This document shows, piece after piece, positions 42,434-51,591 of a stretch of DNA of 64,000 nt. The notes under the pieces are model-generated. The model ran no database searches and had not been told where the DNA came from. It saw only the letters and a list, made by a program, of their open reading frames with translations. The stretch's first letter is position 1; each line of letters begins with the position of its first letter. The position numbers were made by a program, and so were the translations under genes. This DNA comes from Roseiarcus fermentans (GTDB lineage: Bacteria > Pseudomonadota > Alphaproteobacteria > Rhizobiales > Beijerinckiaceae), in contig NZ_QNRK01000003.1 in assembly GCF_003315135.1 (NCBI RefSeq), positions 186,001-250,000 on the forward strand, in the 5' to 3' direction.

Positions 42434-43270
42434 TCACGGCCCGGCCAGCGCCTCGCTCGCCAGCCACAGCCGCTTCGCCGCTGCGTCGTCGCGCGCGGCG
42501 GCCGAGGGCTCGGCGCGCTTGCGCTTGACGAAATAGCCGCCGGTCACGTCCGCGACCTCGGGCGAGGAGGCGAGATAGACCAGCGTGTCGGCCCCCTGGT
42601 CGGGGGTGAGCGCGAAGGCGCGCGCGAGCGGCACGAGCCGGCTCACCCAGCCGCCCGTCTCCGAACCGAACCGGCTCGCGACGAAGCCGGGGTGAAAGCA
42701 GTTCACGGTGACGCCGGACCCGGCGAACCGGCGCGCCGCCTCGCGGGTGAACAGGATGTTGGCGAGCTTCGACCGGCCGTAGGCGCGCCAGCCGCTGTAG
42801 GCTTTCGCGCCCTGCAGATCGGCGAAATCGAGGCTCGCCCAGGCGTGCGCGTCCGAGGCGGTCGACACGACCCGGGCCGGCGCCGAGGCGCGCAGCGTCC
42901 CGCCAAGCGCGCGCGTCATCAGGAAATAGGCCATGTGATTGAGGGCGAACGTCCTTTCCAGCCCCTCCGGCGTCACCCGCCGGTCGGCGAACATCGCGCC
43001 GGCGTTGTTGACCAGAACGTCGATCCGCGGCTCGGACCCGGCGATCAGGCCCCCGACCCGGCGGGTGTCGGCCATGCTGGAGAGGTCCGCCAGATGGGCG
43101 GCGTGGCCGAGGCCGGGCGCGACGCGCTCGAGCTGGCCGAGCGTCGCCTGCGCGCGGGCTTGGTCGCGCGCCACCAACACGATCCGCGCGCCCATGCGAG
43201 CCAGCGCCAACACGGCTTTTTCGCCCACCCCCGACGTCGCGCCGGTCGCGACCACAGTCTTGCCCTTCAT
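42434..43270 (-). CDS. Short-chain dehydrogenase/reductase
   Basis: A 278-residue NAD(P)-dependent oxidoreductase. Cofactor motif TGATSGVGEKAVL at the N-terminus, NNAGAMF, catalytic Ser in VVSTASDAHAW and catalytic YGRSKLAN (Tyr-X3-Lys). The length and the HPGFVASRFG and ADTLVYLASSPEV blocks resemble retinol dehydrogenase/WW-domain-oxidoreductase-like SDRs, whose substrates are often hydrophobic alcohols. ATG 43270. It is divergent from the TPR protein gene 80 bp away. Confidence 0.92.
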   Translation of the reverse strand: MKGKTVVATGATSGVGEKAVLALARMGARIVLVARDQARAQATLGQLERVAPGLGHAAHLADLSSMADTRRVGGLIAGSEPRIDVLVNNAGAMFADRRVTPEGLERTFALNHMAYFLMTRALGGTLRASAPARVVSTASDAHAWASLDFADLQGAKAYSGWRAYGRSKLANILFTREAARRFAGSGVTVNCFHPGFVASRFGSETGGWVSRLVPLARAFALTPDQGADTLVYLASSPEVADVTGGYFVKRKRAEPSAAARDDAAAKRLWLASEALAGP

Positions 43271-43349
43271 GCCCGGTTTCCTTTCGACGTCGCGGCGACA
43301 CAGCGCTAGGGTCGCGGCCGGAAGGTCGGTATTGCGAGGGCGGCAGTCA

Positions 43350-44675
43350 ATGGCGAAAGATCAACTGGGGCTGTCGCTGACGGGTTCGGCCGACGCGGCC
43401 GCGGCCTACGATCGCGCCGTCGCCGACTACTGGGGCGTGACCGGCGACCCCGTGGGCCACCTGAAGCAGGCGCTGGCCGCCGAGCCGGATTTCGGTCTCG
43501 GCGCGACCGCGATCGCCGGGCTGTTCCTGATCGGCGGCTTTCGCGGCGACCATCCCGAAGTCGTCGCTGCGATCGACGCCGCGCGGCGCGCCCTCGCCGC
43601 GGCCTCGCCGCGGGAACGGCTGCACCTCGCCGCGGTCGAGGCGTGGGCCGAGGGGCGGTCGATCGACGCCACGCTCGCCTGGGAGGCGATCCTGGTCGAC
43701 TGGCCGACCGACGCCCTCGCGCTGCGCCTGGCTCAGGACGGCTATTTCTTCCTCGGCCAGTCGGCGGCGATCCGCGATTCGATCGCGCGCGTCCGGCCCG
43801 CCTGGGACGCTGGGCATCCGCTGGCGAGCTTCGTGCTCGGCGCCTACGCCTTCGGCCTCGAGGAGACGGGCGATCTCGGCCGCGCCGAGGCGGCGGCGCG
43901 CGAGGCCCTCGCCCGGAACCCGAAGGACGCCTGGGCGACGCATGCGCTGGCGCACGTGTTCGAGACCGCCTGCCGGACCGAGGAGGGGATCGCCTTCCTC
44001 GAGGCGACGCACGACGCGTGGGGACCCGCCCATTTCATGGCCGGCCACAACGGTTGGCATCTCGCGCTCTACCTTATCGAACAGGGCCGCGCGGACAGGG
44101 TTCTCGCCAACTACGACCGTTTCGTCGCGCCACGGCTCGCCGACGACCTGACGCTCGACCGCTGCGACGCCGCCGCCCTGCTGTGGCGGCTCGAACTGGA
44201 AGGCGTCGACGTCGGCGACCGCTGGGCGCCGGTCGCCCGCGCCTGGCGCGGCCATGTCGACGATCACGTGCTGGCGTTCAACGATCTGCACGCGGCGCTC
44301 GCGGCGGCGCGCTCGCCCGACCCCGAGGACGCGACGCGACTGCGCCGCTCGCTCGACGACTACGTCGGCGCCGGCCGCGGGCACAACCACACGGTCACGG
44401 CCGAGGTCGGGCGGCGGCTCGTCGAGGGCATGCTGCGCTACGGCGAGGGCCGGGACGCCGAGGCGATCGAGGCGATTCTGCCTGCGCGGTATGACGCGCA
44501 CCGGATCGGCGGCAGCCACGCCCAGCGCGACATCGTCGCCCTGACCCTGATCGCCGCCGCGGAACGGTCGGGGCGCTGGCGGCTCGCCCGCGCGCTGCTC
44601 GCCGAGCGCCTGGCGTTGCGGCCGACCGCCGGGGTCCGGGAGCGGTACGAGCGGGCCGCGGCCCGGGCGGGCTAG
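43350..44675 (+). CDS. TPR repeat protein, TTC38 family
   Basis: A 441-residue, mainly helical protein matching the tetratricopeptide repeat protein 38 family. Repeat-like segments are around 90-130, 160-205 (LASFVLGAYAFGLEETGDLGRAEAAAREAL, key end GDLGRAEAAAREAL) and 350-440. Conserved family blocks are WATHALAHVFE, FMAGHNGWHLALYLIEQG, DRCDAAALLWRLEL and AGRGHNHTV, with repeated His residues on the concave side. Molecular role unknown. The start is ATG 43350. It is followed by a 300-bp repeat-filled intergenic region. Confidence 0.87.
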   Translation: MAKDQLGLSLTGSADAAAAYDRAVADYWGVTGDPVGHLKQALAAEPDFGLGATAIAGLFLIGGFRGDHPEVVAAIDAARRALAAASPRERLHLAAVEAWAEGRSIDATLAWEAILVDWPTDALALRLAQDGYFFLGQSAAIRDSIARVRPAWDAGHPLASFVLGAYAFGLEETGDLGRAEAAAREALARNPKDAWATHALAHVFETACRTEEGIAFLEATHDAWGPAHFMAGHNGWHLALYLIEQGRADRVLANYDRFVAPRLADDLTLDRCDAAALLWRLELEGVDVGDRWAPVARAWRGHVDDHVLAFNDLHAALAAARSPDPEDATRLRRSLDDYVGAGRGHNHTVTAEVGRRLVEGMLRYGEGRDAEAIEAILPARYDAHRIGGSHAQRDIVALTLIAAAERSGRWRLARALLAERLALRPTAGVRERYERAAARAG

Positions 44676-44782
44676 CGCGGAGCGCGGGGCGAAGACCGCG
44701 CGGTCCCGACCGGGCTCCGGCCTTTTCGAGGGCTCGTGCGGTAACCCGGCCATCGCGTCCCGGCCGACCTGCCGCTCGGCGG

Positions 44783-44935
44783 GCCCCCTCCACCAGCCTT
44801 CGGCTGGTCCCCCTCCCCCGTTCCGCTTCGCTTCACGGGGGAGGAAAGCGCGGCGGCGGCGATGTCCTCCCCTGCGAGGCGGGGGAGGGGGACCATGCGA
44901 CCCCCGGACTTGATCCGGGGGATGGTGGAGGGGGC
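44783..44935. repeat. Intergenic palindromic repeat between TTC38 and M3 peptidase genes
   Basis: Nested inverted arms: gccccctccacca (44783-44795) with tggtggagggggc (44923-44935), and ggtccccctcccccg (44806-44820) with cgggggagggggacc (44880-44894). A small hairpin ccagccttcggctgg sits in the left arm and acccccggacttgatccgggggat in the right arm. It is a large palindromic unit of the kind scattered between genes in alphaproteobacteria, placed between two convergent genes. Nothing else is seen in 44676-44979. Confidence 0.85.
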
Positions 44936-44979
44936 GAGCGCCGAGGCTCGGGGTTAGCCCTCGCCGCAGCTCGAAGGCC

Positions 44980-47022
44980 TTACGCCGAAGCCTGGGCCAG
45001 TCCCCGCTTGCGGAACAGCGCGTCGGGCGACGGCGGGCGGCCGCGGAAGGCGCGGTAGGCCTCCTCGAAGTCGCGGCTGCCGCCGGCCGAATAGACGAAG
45101 TCGTGCAGACGGCGCGCGACCTCGGGGTCGAAGAGGTCGCCCGCCTCCGCGAAGGCCTCGAACCCGTCGGCGTCGAGCACCTCGGACCACAGGTAGCTGT
45201 AATAGGCGGCCGAGTAGCCGCCGGAGAAGACGTGCTGGAAATGCGGCGTGCGGTGGCGCATCGCGATCCCGTCGGGCATGCCGATGCGCTGGAGTTCCGC
45301 CCGCTCGAACGCCACCACGTCGAGGTCGTCCGGCCGGGGTTCGAGGTGCAGCGCGAGATCGACCAGAGCGGACGCCGTGTATTCGACCGTCGCGAAGCCC
45401 TGGTTGAAGCGCCGCGCTCGCACGAGCTTGTCGATCAGCGCCTCGGGCATCGGCTCGCCGGTCTGGTAGTGGACCGCGAAGCGCCGCAGCAGCTCCGGCT
45501 GCTCGAGCCAGTGCTCGTAGAGCTGCGAGGGGAATTCGACGAAGTCGCCGGGCACGCGGGTTCCGGAGACGGCCGGATAGGTCACGTCCGACAGCATGCC
45601 GTGCAGCGCGTGGCCGAACTCGTGGAACAGGGTGCGCGCGTCGTCGAAGCTCAGCAGCGCGGCCTCGCCCTCGCCGCCCTTGGCGAAATTCATTACGTTC
45701 AGGACGATCGGCAGGCGCGGGCCGTCGAGCCGGTCCTGGCCGCGGATGTTGCTCATCCAGGCGCCGCTGTGTTTCGATGGCCGCGCGTAATAATCGCCGA
45801 CGAACAGCGCGATCGGCGCGCCGTCGCGACTGACCGTCCACGCCCGCGCGTCGGGATGAGGCAGCGCGAGGTCGGAGCGCTCCGAAAAGCTGAGCCCGAA
45901 CAGCCGGCTCGCGGCATGGAAGGCCGCCTCGATCACCCGGTCGAGCTGGAGATAGGGCTTGACTGCGCTCTCGTCGAAGTCGAACTCGGCCTTTCGGCGC
46001 TTTTCCGAAAGATAGCGCCAGTCCCACGGCGCGACCTGGAAATTGCCGCCCTCGCCGGCTGCGATCGCCGCGAGGGCTTCGGCTTCCCGTTCGGCCGCGG
46101 CGACGCCCGGCGCCCAGACCGACTCGAGCAGGTCGAGCGCGGCCTGCGGCGTCCTGGCCATCGTGTCGGCGAGGCGGTAATGGGCGTGGCTTTCGTAGCC
46201 GAGCAGGCGGGCGCGCTCGGCGCGCAGGCGGATCGTCTCGGCCGCGATGGCGCGGTTGTCGGTCGCCCCGCCGTTCTCGCCGCGCGCCGCCCAGGCCCGA
46301 AAGGCCGCCTCGCGCAGATCGCGGCGCGCCGAAAACTGCAGGAACGGCTCGACGCTCGAGCGCGCGAGCGTCACGAGGTAGCGGCCGGGCTCGCCGTGGG
46401 CGGCGGCGAGGCGCGCGGCGCTCGCCACCGTGAAATCGGGCAGGCCGTCGAGATCGCCGTCGTCGAGCCACAGCGTCCAGGCCTTTTCGTCGGCGAGGAC
46501 GTTCTGGCCGAATGCGGCCGACAGGGTCGCCAACCGCTCGCCGATCGCGGCGAGCCGGGCTTTCGCCTCCGGCTCGGCGCCGGCGCCGGCGCGGACAAAG
46601 TCGAGATGGTAGCGGTCGAGGACGCGCGCCTGCTCGGCCGTGAGGCCGAGTCCCGCAGCCTGCGCCTTCAGCGCGTCGACGCGGCGGAACAGCGCCTCGT
46701 TCAGATAGGTGTCGCTTCTGTGGCGCGCGAGTTTCGGCGCGATCTCCCGCTCGATCGCTTCGATTTCGTCGCTGGTGTCGGCGCCGGCGAGGGTGAAGAA
46801 CACCTTCGCCACCCGGTCGAGCGCGGCGCCGCTCCGCTCCAGCGCCTCGATCGTGTTGGCGAAGGTCGGGGCGTCCGGGTTCACGGCGACGGCGTCGATC
46901 TCAGCCCGCGCCTCGCTCAGGGCGACGTCGAAGGCGGGGCGGAAATGGCCGGGCGCGATGCGGTCGAACGGCGGCGCCTCGAACGGGCCGGTCCAGGGTT
47001 CGAGCAGCGGGTTGTCGGACAT
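44980..47022 (-). CDS. M3 family metallopeptidase (oligopeptidase A / Dcp-like)
   Basis: A 680-residue zinc peptidase that degrades short peptides in the cytoplasm. The catalytic motif is FHEFGHALHG (HEFGH at about 467-471), with the third zinc ligand Glu in VEFPSQLYEHW, and the substrate-binding HFQHVFSGGYSAAYYSYLW near residue 615. The N-terminal NPLLEPWTGPFEAPPFDRI start is usual for the family; no signal peptide is present. ATG 47022. Large repeats flank the gene on both sides, so it is probably monocistronic. Confidence 0.94.
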   Translation of the reverse strand: MSDNPLLEPWTGPFEAPPFDRIAPGHFRPAFDVALSEARAEIDAVAVNPDAPTFANTIEALERSGAALDRVAKVFFTLAGADTSDEIEAIEREIAPKLARHRSDTYLNEALFRRVDALKAQAAGLGLTAEQARVLDRYHLDFVRAGAGAEPEAKARLAAIGERLATLSAAFGQNVLADEKAWTLWLDDGDLDGLPDFTVASAARLAAAHGEPGRYLVTLARSSVEPFLQFSARRDLREAAFRAWAARGENGGATDNRAIAAETIRLRAERARLLGYESHAHYRLADTMARTPQAALDLLESVWAPGVAAAEREAEALAAIAAGEGGNFQVAPWDWRYLSEKRRKAEFDFDESAVKPYLQLDRVIEAAFHAASRLFGLSFSERSDLALPHPDARAWTVSRDGAPIALFVGDYYARPSKHSGAWMSNIRGQDRLDGPRLPIVLNVMNFAKGGEGEAALLSFDDARTLFHEFGHALHGMLSDVTYPAVSGTRVPGDFVEFPSQLYEHWLEQPELLRRFAVHYQTGEPMPEALIDKLVRARRFNQGFATVEYTASALVDLALHLEPRPDDLDVVAFERAELQRIGMPDGIAMRHRTPHFQHVFSGGYSAAYYSYLWSEVLDADGFEAFAEAGDLFDPEVARRLHDFVYSAGGSRDFEEAYRAFRGRPPSPDALFRKRGLAQASA

Positions 47023-47289
47023 GTCGGGGCTTTCCGGGGCAGGCCGAATCCGGGATGGGCGGCGGTTCCGAGCAGGGTCTTGCAGGACGGGTTTGGCGCG
47101 GGCGTGGCCGGGAGGTCGGCGGCCTCCGATTTTTTCGCAGGCTCGCCTGCGGCGCTGGAAGAGGCGCGCCCGCGGCGGATAGCCGGACGCCGCCCTGTGC
47201 AGCCGCGCTCGCCGAGCGCGACCGCGCGGTCAGCGACCTACTGGATCACATGCCTTTGCCGGCGGAACTTCGAGTGGCGAGCGACGTCT

Positions 47290-47412
47290 CCCGCCCCCCT
47301 TGTGGGGGCGGGACAGGGTGGGGGGTCACGCCAAGCTTGGGAGATTCCCTGCCGCGCCCAACGGATAGGCATGGCCCGACCCCCCTCCCGGCCTCCCCCA
47401 CAAGGGGGGAGG
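47290..47412. repeat. Intergenic palindromic repeat between M3 peptidase and minE
   Basis: Left arm at 47290-47326 (key parts ccgcccccct, tgtgggggcg and gtggggggtc) and right arm at 47378-47412 (gacccccctcc and cccacaagggggga) are imperfect inverted copies with about 50 bp between them. Each arm also folds on itself through ccccc(ttgt)ggggg. It differs in sequence from the repeats at 20714 and 44783. The remaining bases of 47023-47510 show no supported gene. Confidence 0.82.
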
Positions 47413-47510
47413 AGGCGTGCGGCGCTGACCGGCGTCAGGTTGGGACGAAGGTGTGTTCATGCCTCGCGGTCAGCGCGCGCGCCCGCGAGGCCCGCGATCC
47501 GCCGCGCCTC

Positions 47511-47792
47511 TCACGCCGCCGTCGCCTGCGGCCGCGCGGGCGCCGCCGTGTCGCAGGGAATCTCGACGTCGATCTCCAGCGTCGAGTACCCGGTGGCGCG
47601 GTCCATCTTCACCACCAGCTTGTCGGGGTCGATCTGCACGTGGCGTCCGATCGTGGCCAGCAGTTCGTCGCGCAACAACGCGACGAGGTCGCGCGGGCCC
47701 ATGGCCGCCCGCTCGTGCGACAGCAGGATCTGCAGCCGCTCCCGCGCCACCGGCGCCGAGCCGCGGGGCTTGAGGAAACGGAAGAGGCTCAT
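47511..47792 (-). CDS. minE: Cell division topological specificity factor MinE
   Basis: A 93-residue protein that drives MinD oscillation and so restricts FtsZ assembly to mid-cell. It has the N-terminal membrane-targeting and MinD-contact stretch ([16 protein letters not shown]), the central [23 protein letters not shown] and the dimer strand TLEIDVEIP. The start ATG 47792 overlaps the minD stop (ATGA). It is the last gene of minCDE, in the usual order. A short Pro/Ala tail follows the conserved domain. Confidence 0.95.
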   Translation of the reverse strand: MSLFRFLKPRGSAPVARERLQILLSHERAAMGPRDLVALLRDELLATIGRHVQIDPDKLVVKMDRATGYSTLEIDVEIPCDTAAPARPQATAA

Positions 47793-48604
47793 GCGGCCCT
47801 CCGGCTGAACAGACGGTTGAACAGGGTCTTCCTGTCGTCCGGGATCGCCATCGGGATGGTCTCGCCCATCAGCCGTCGCGCGGCGTCGCGATAGGCGCGC
47901 GCGGCGGGGCTGGTCGAGCCGTTGATCGTGATCGGCGCGCCGACGTTGGAGGCGCGCAGGATCTCCTGATCCTCGGGGACGATGCCGAGCAGCGGGATCG
48001 ACAGAATGTCGAGCACGTCGGCGACGCTCAGCATCTCGCCGCGGCTCGAGCGGCCCGCGTCGAAGCGGGTGAGCAGCAGGCGCTTCTCCATCCGCTCGCC
48101 GGCCTCGGCGCGCCGCGTCTTGGCGTCGAGCAGTCCGATGATCCGGTCGGAATCGCGCACCGACGAAACCTCGGGGTTGGTCACCACCACCGCTTCGTCG
48201 GCGAACCGCATCGCCAGCAGGGCGCCGCGCTCGATTCCCGCCGGGCTGTCGCACAGGACCCAGTCGAAGCTCGCCCTGAGCTCGCCGATCACCCGCTCGA
48301 CGCCCTCGTCGGTCAGCGCGTCCTTGTCGCGGGTCTGGGACGCGGCGAGCAGGTAGAGGGTCTCGACCCGCTTGTCGCGGATCAGCGCCTGCGCCAGCTT
48401 GGCGTCGCCTTGCGCGACGTTGATGAAGTCGTAGACGACGCGGCGCTCGGCCCCCATGACGAGGTCGAGGTTGCGCAGGCCGACGTCGAAGTCGACGACG
48501 CACACCTTCTGGCCGGTCTGCGCCAGAGCCGCGCCGATCGAGGCGGCCGAGGTGGTCTTGCCGACTCCGCCCTTGCCGGAGGTCACGACGATCACCTTGC
48601 TCAT
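47789..48604 (-). CDS. minD: Septum site-determining protein MinD
   Basis: A 271-residue ParA/MinD-type ATPase. Deviant Walker A KGGVGKTT (11-18), Walker B region [30 protein letters not shown], and a C-terminal amphipathic membrane-targeting helix ([14 protein letters not shown]). On ATP binding it dimerises on the membrane, recruits MinC to block FtsZ, and is released by MinE. It lies 22 bp after minC and overlaps minE. Confidence 0.97.
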   Translation of the reverse strand: MSKVIVVTSGKGGVGKTTSAASIGAALAQTGQKVCVVDFDVGLRNLDLVMGAERRVVYDFINVAQGDAKLAQALIRDKRVETLYLLAASQTRDKDALTDEGVERVIGELRASFDWVLCDSPAGIERGALLAMRFADEAVVVTNPEVSSVRDSDRIIGLLDAKTRRAEAGERMEKRLLLTRFDAGRSSRGEMLSVADVLDILSIPLLGIVPEDQEILRASNVGAPITINGSTSPAARAYRDAARRLMGETIPMAIPDDRKTLFNRLFSRRAA

Positions 48605-48626
48605 ACGCTCTGTCCTTTCAAAAGCT

Positions 48627-49337
48627 TCAGTCGAGGGCGCGGAGCTTCAGCTCCTCGCCCACGAGCCGGACCTCGAGGCTCCGGCCTTCGAATGCGGGGT
48701 CCATGGTCTCGGCGGTCGCGTAGACGCCGCCGATGCACAGGAGTTCGGCGCGCCCCTCGCGGCAGAAGATGCGCGCGTCCGGCGATCCCGAGATGCCGGC
48801 GATCACCCGACCCTGGAGCGCGCCGTAGACGTGGACGCTGCCGCCGGCGACGATCTCGGCGCCCGAAGCGACGCGGCCGACGATCGTCACGTCGCCGTCG
48901 GGATGCACGATCGACTGGCCAGACCGGATGTTGCCGTCGACGAACAAGGGCTCCGAGGCCGCAGCCCTCGCCGGCGCGGCGGCGGGCGGCGCCTCGTCGT
49001 CGACCAGCGCGGTCGCGCTCACCGCGCGTCCGCCCGAGACGACCGGCGGCAGGTGCGGCCCGACCAGCGAGCGGCTGGCGTTCTCCACCCCCATCACCCG
49101 GACGTGCCGGCGCGCCAGCGCGCCGAGCAGGTCACGGTACGCCTTCAGGTCGATGTCGACCCCGGCCATTTCGAGAATGACGGGCTTGGCGGCGAAGAAG
49201 GCGGGCGAGCGGACGAGCCAGGCGTCGAGCGTGGCGAACCACGCCTCGAGCGGCAGGGTCGGCTCCAGCACGAAGGCCAGCAGCGACCGGCCCCGGAAAT
49301 TCAATGCCTGTTGTGGGGTCACGTGGGCGTTCATCAT
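48627..49337 (-). CDS. minC: Septum site-determining protein MinC
   Basis: A 236-residue division inhibitor. The N-terminal FtsZ-binding domain (about 10-105) includes FVLEPTLPLEAWFATLDAWL and VILEMAGVDIDLKAY. After an Ala/Pro linker, the C-terminal right-handed beta-helix (about 130-230) binds MinD: VDGNIRSGQSIVHPDGDVTIVGRVASGAEIVAGGSVHVYG is the core (key: SGQSIVHPDGD, GAEIVAGGSVHVYG). ATG 49337 or the following ATG 49334. First gene of minCDE; the 125 bp upstream must hold the promoter. Confidence 0.94.
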   Translation of the reverse strand: MMNAHVTPQQALNFRGRSLLAFVLEPTLPLEAWFATLDAWLVRSPAFFAAKPVILEMAGVDIDLKAYRDLLGALARRHVRVMGVENASRSLVGPHLPPVVSGGRAVSATALVDDEAPPAAAPARAAASEPLFVDGNIRSGQSIVHPDGDVTIVGRVASGAEIVAGGSVHVYGALQGRVIAGISGSPDARIFCREGRAELLCIGGVYATAETMDPAFEGRSLEVRLVGEELKLRALD

Positions 49338-49462
49338 GCCGGTCCGTTCGCGCTTCGTTAACCATATTTGGAGCCGATTGGTTGACGAAGCGTTAAGATC
49401 AGCCCGCGGCCGTAGCGTAAGTGTAGCAACGGCGGCGACTTTTCCCGGGCGCGGCCGCAGGT

Positions 49463-50653
49463 CTACGGGCAGGCCTCGGCGGCGAGCGCCTCGACGTCGG
49501 CGGCGCCGGCGAGGTCGAAGGCGAGTGGCGGCGACGCGGGCCCCGCCGCCGTGACGACCAGCGGCCCGTCGCCGCGGCGGGCGCAAAAACGGTCGCGCGG
49601 CAGGAGCGGGCGCGCAGTGCGCTCCCGCGCCTCGACCGACGCGAGCGAAGCGCCCGGCGCCGGCGCGAAGCCGACCTCGAATTTCGTCGCGCGCTCGCCG
49701 GCGCGCGCGAGCGCGAGCTCCAGCGCCCCGCCGCCGCGGCGATAGGTCAGCGTGAGGACGGCGCCGAGGCCGCCGCGATCGGGCGCCGTCGCCGTCATGA
49801 CGTCGGGCTTCGCCAGGTCGCCGAAGGCGAAGCCGGCGAGGCCGCCCCCGCCTTCGGTCGAGATCGGCGCCGCGGGGTCGAGCGCTTCGCTGGCGAGGCG
49901 GGAGGCCTTGATCTCGTCGAGGCTCAGCCAGCGGATGCTCGCCGCCGGCGTCCGGCGCAGGAACTCCATCACCGGCTCGCCCACTCCGGCCGAGGCGAGG
50001 TAGGCGGCCACCGTCCGGTCGACCCAGTCCTGCTCGTAGACCTTGACCGTCCTCCTCGGGCGGTCCGCCCCTTCCGTCTCCTCGAACACGGTCGTGATCT
50101 GGTGGACGCCGACCCGCGGCGCGGGGCCGACGAGGCGCGCGACGCCGGCGGCGAGCACGAACGGGCAGGCGGAGGCGCACACCGCCCCGTCGACCATCGC
50201 GCGTCCGCGCGCATCCGGGCATTCGCGGGCGCGCTGCGGGCAGTTCGCAACCAGCGTGCGCGCGACCGCGACCGCGAGACGCCTCGCGCGGATCAGGCGA
50301 CCCATGTCCAGCGCGTCGCGAACCGAACCGCCGTAGGACGAAATCAGAATCGGCAGCCGGCGGCCGCCGAGACCGTCGAGCGCCTTCGCCAGAGCGGACG
50401 CCGTGCCGCGGCTGATGATCCCCTCGGCGGAGATCCATTCGGGGCAGTTCGGCTGGCAGGCCGGGTCCGAGCTCGTCACCCGCAGGATTCGCATCGGCGG
50501 CGGCGGGGCGCTCGGGGCGCTCGGGACGGGCGTGAGCGCCGGGATCGGCGAGCCGGCGGCGAGCGCGACGCCGACCGGGAGGCAGACGGCGAAGGCCGCC
50601 GCCGAGCCCCAGCGGCGCCTGCCCCGTCGCCCGTCGCGCGGCGCGCGAGTCAT
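49463..50653 (-). CDS. Exported hypothetical protein with ClpP/crotonase-like domain (COG3904 type)
   Basis: A 396-residue protein with an N-terminal signal peptide or anchor (AAFAVCLPVGVALAAG after a basic start) and a ClpP-like fold at about 70-260. PILISSYGGSVRDALDMGRLI gives the oxyanion GGS, and GAVCASACPFVLAAGVARLV holds the position of the catalytic Ser (CASAC), with HQITTVFEE after it. COG3904-type periplasmic proteins look like this; proteolysis is not proven. The remaining C-terminal 130 residues are unrecognised. ATG 50653 overlaps no neighbour; the EcsC gene is 22 bp upstream in the same direction. Confidence 0.75.
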   Translation of the reverse strand: MTRAPRDGRRGRRRWGSAAAFAVCLPVGVALAAGSPIPALTPVPSAPSAPPPPMRILRVTSSDPACQPNCPEWISAEGIISRGTASALAKALDGLGGRRLPILISSYGGSVRDALDMGRLIRARRLAVAVARTLVANCPQRARECPDARGRAMVDGAVCASACPFVLAAGVARLVGPAPRVGVHQITTVFEETEGADRPRRTVKVYEQDWVDRTVAAYLASAGVGEPVMEFLRRTPAASIRWLSLDEIKASRLASEALDPAAPISTEGGGGLAGFAFGDLAKPDVMTATAPDRGGLGAVLTLTYRRGGGALELALARAGERATKFEVGFAPAPGASLASVEARERTARPLLPRDRFCARRGDGPLVVTAAGPASPPLAFDLAGAADVEALAAEACP

Positions 50654-50675
50654 CGTCCGCCCGGCCCCGCCGGAG

Positions 50676-51503
50676 TCAGGCCGCTTTCCTGTCCGCCTCG
50701 CCCTTCAGGCGGCGGTACTCGAACGCGACCAGATCCGCGCCGTGCGTCCGCTCAAGCCGCCGCACGATGAAATGGCCGCGCGCCAGCGACTGGAAATGCG
50801 AGGCGAACGCCGCGTTGACGGCGGCGCCGCCGATGGCGCCCAGAATCGGGGCCGCCTGGGCCGCCGCTTTCTCGCTCACGATCACGCCGAACCGCGCCGC
50901 GACCTGGCTGAGCAGGCGGATCACGGCGGGGGCCGATTGCGCGCCGAGCCCCTGGCTGGCGAGGAATCGCGCGCTTTCGCTCACCGATTGGGCGAGGGCG
51001 GCGCGAATGGCGAAATAGCCGCTCTCGAAGGCCGCTTCCTCCCCGCGTCCGCCCAGCGCGAACACCTCGACGCAAGCGAGGGCGGCGTTCGGCGCGCCCA
51101 GGTCTTCCCCCTCCTCGCGCGCGATCTCGGCGATCGAGCGCATCAAAATCGCCGTCGACAGCGGCAGTTCGACCGGCAGCGCCGCCAGTCCGAACGCGCC
51201 GCCGACCGCGCCCGAAGCCGCGGCCGCGAGCGTATGGGCGCGGCCCGCGGGCCGCGCCGCCCGCTTCCGGTCGATGGTGGTGAGCGCAAGCGTCAGCGCC
51301 GAGCGCAAGGCGCTCTCGCTCGCCCGGGCGATGAAGCGGCGGGCGGCCTCCGGCGCATTGCGGGTGATGGCCCCGATCGGGCGTCCGACCGCGTCGGTGA
51401 GCCTTTGCGCGAAGCTCGCCGCTTCGAGGCAGGCGATCGCGCGCCGGAGATCGGCGGTCTCCTCGCCGGTGAGCCGCGCCGGCATGACCTCGATGGTGGA
51501 CAT
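50676..51503 (-). CDS. EcsC family protein
   Basis: A 275-residue protein of the EcsC family (PF12787), named after a protein linked to ABC exporters in Bacillus. The central hydrophobic segment AAASGAVGGAFGLAALPVELPLSTAILMRSIAEIA (key: GAFGLAALPVELPLST) and the later FEYRRLKGEAD end are typical. It is probably membrane associated; its role is unknown. ATG 51503; it lies 88 bp from the uppP stop and 22 bp from the following ClpP-like gene, with which it may share a transcript. Confidence 0.82.
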   Translation of the reverse strand: MSTIEVMPARLTGEETADLRRAIACLEAASFAQRLTDAVGRPIGAITRNAPEAARRFIARASESALRSALTLALTTIDRKRAARPAGRAHTLAAAASGAVGGAFGLAALPVELPLSTAILMRSIAEIAREEGEDLGAPNAALACVEVFALGGRGEEAAFESGYFAIRAALAQSVSESARFLASQGLGAQSAPAVIRLLSQVAARFGVIVSEKAAAQAAPILGAIGGAAVNAAFASHFQSLARGHFIVRRLERTHGADLVAFEYRRLKGEADRKAA

Positions 51504-51591
51504 TGCGCCCTCGCTGTCGCGGCCCATTCCCCGTCCGCGAGAGCGCAATATAGGACGGCGGCGCCCGCCGCCAAGGTCCGCGCGCTTCGAA

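Noticed and set aside
45103-47808. A 2.7-kb plus-strand open frame opposite the M3 peptidase gene
   Set aside because: The minus strand encodes a complete peptidase with HEFGH. The plus-strand product has no domain and crosses an intergenic palindrome.
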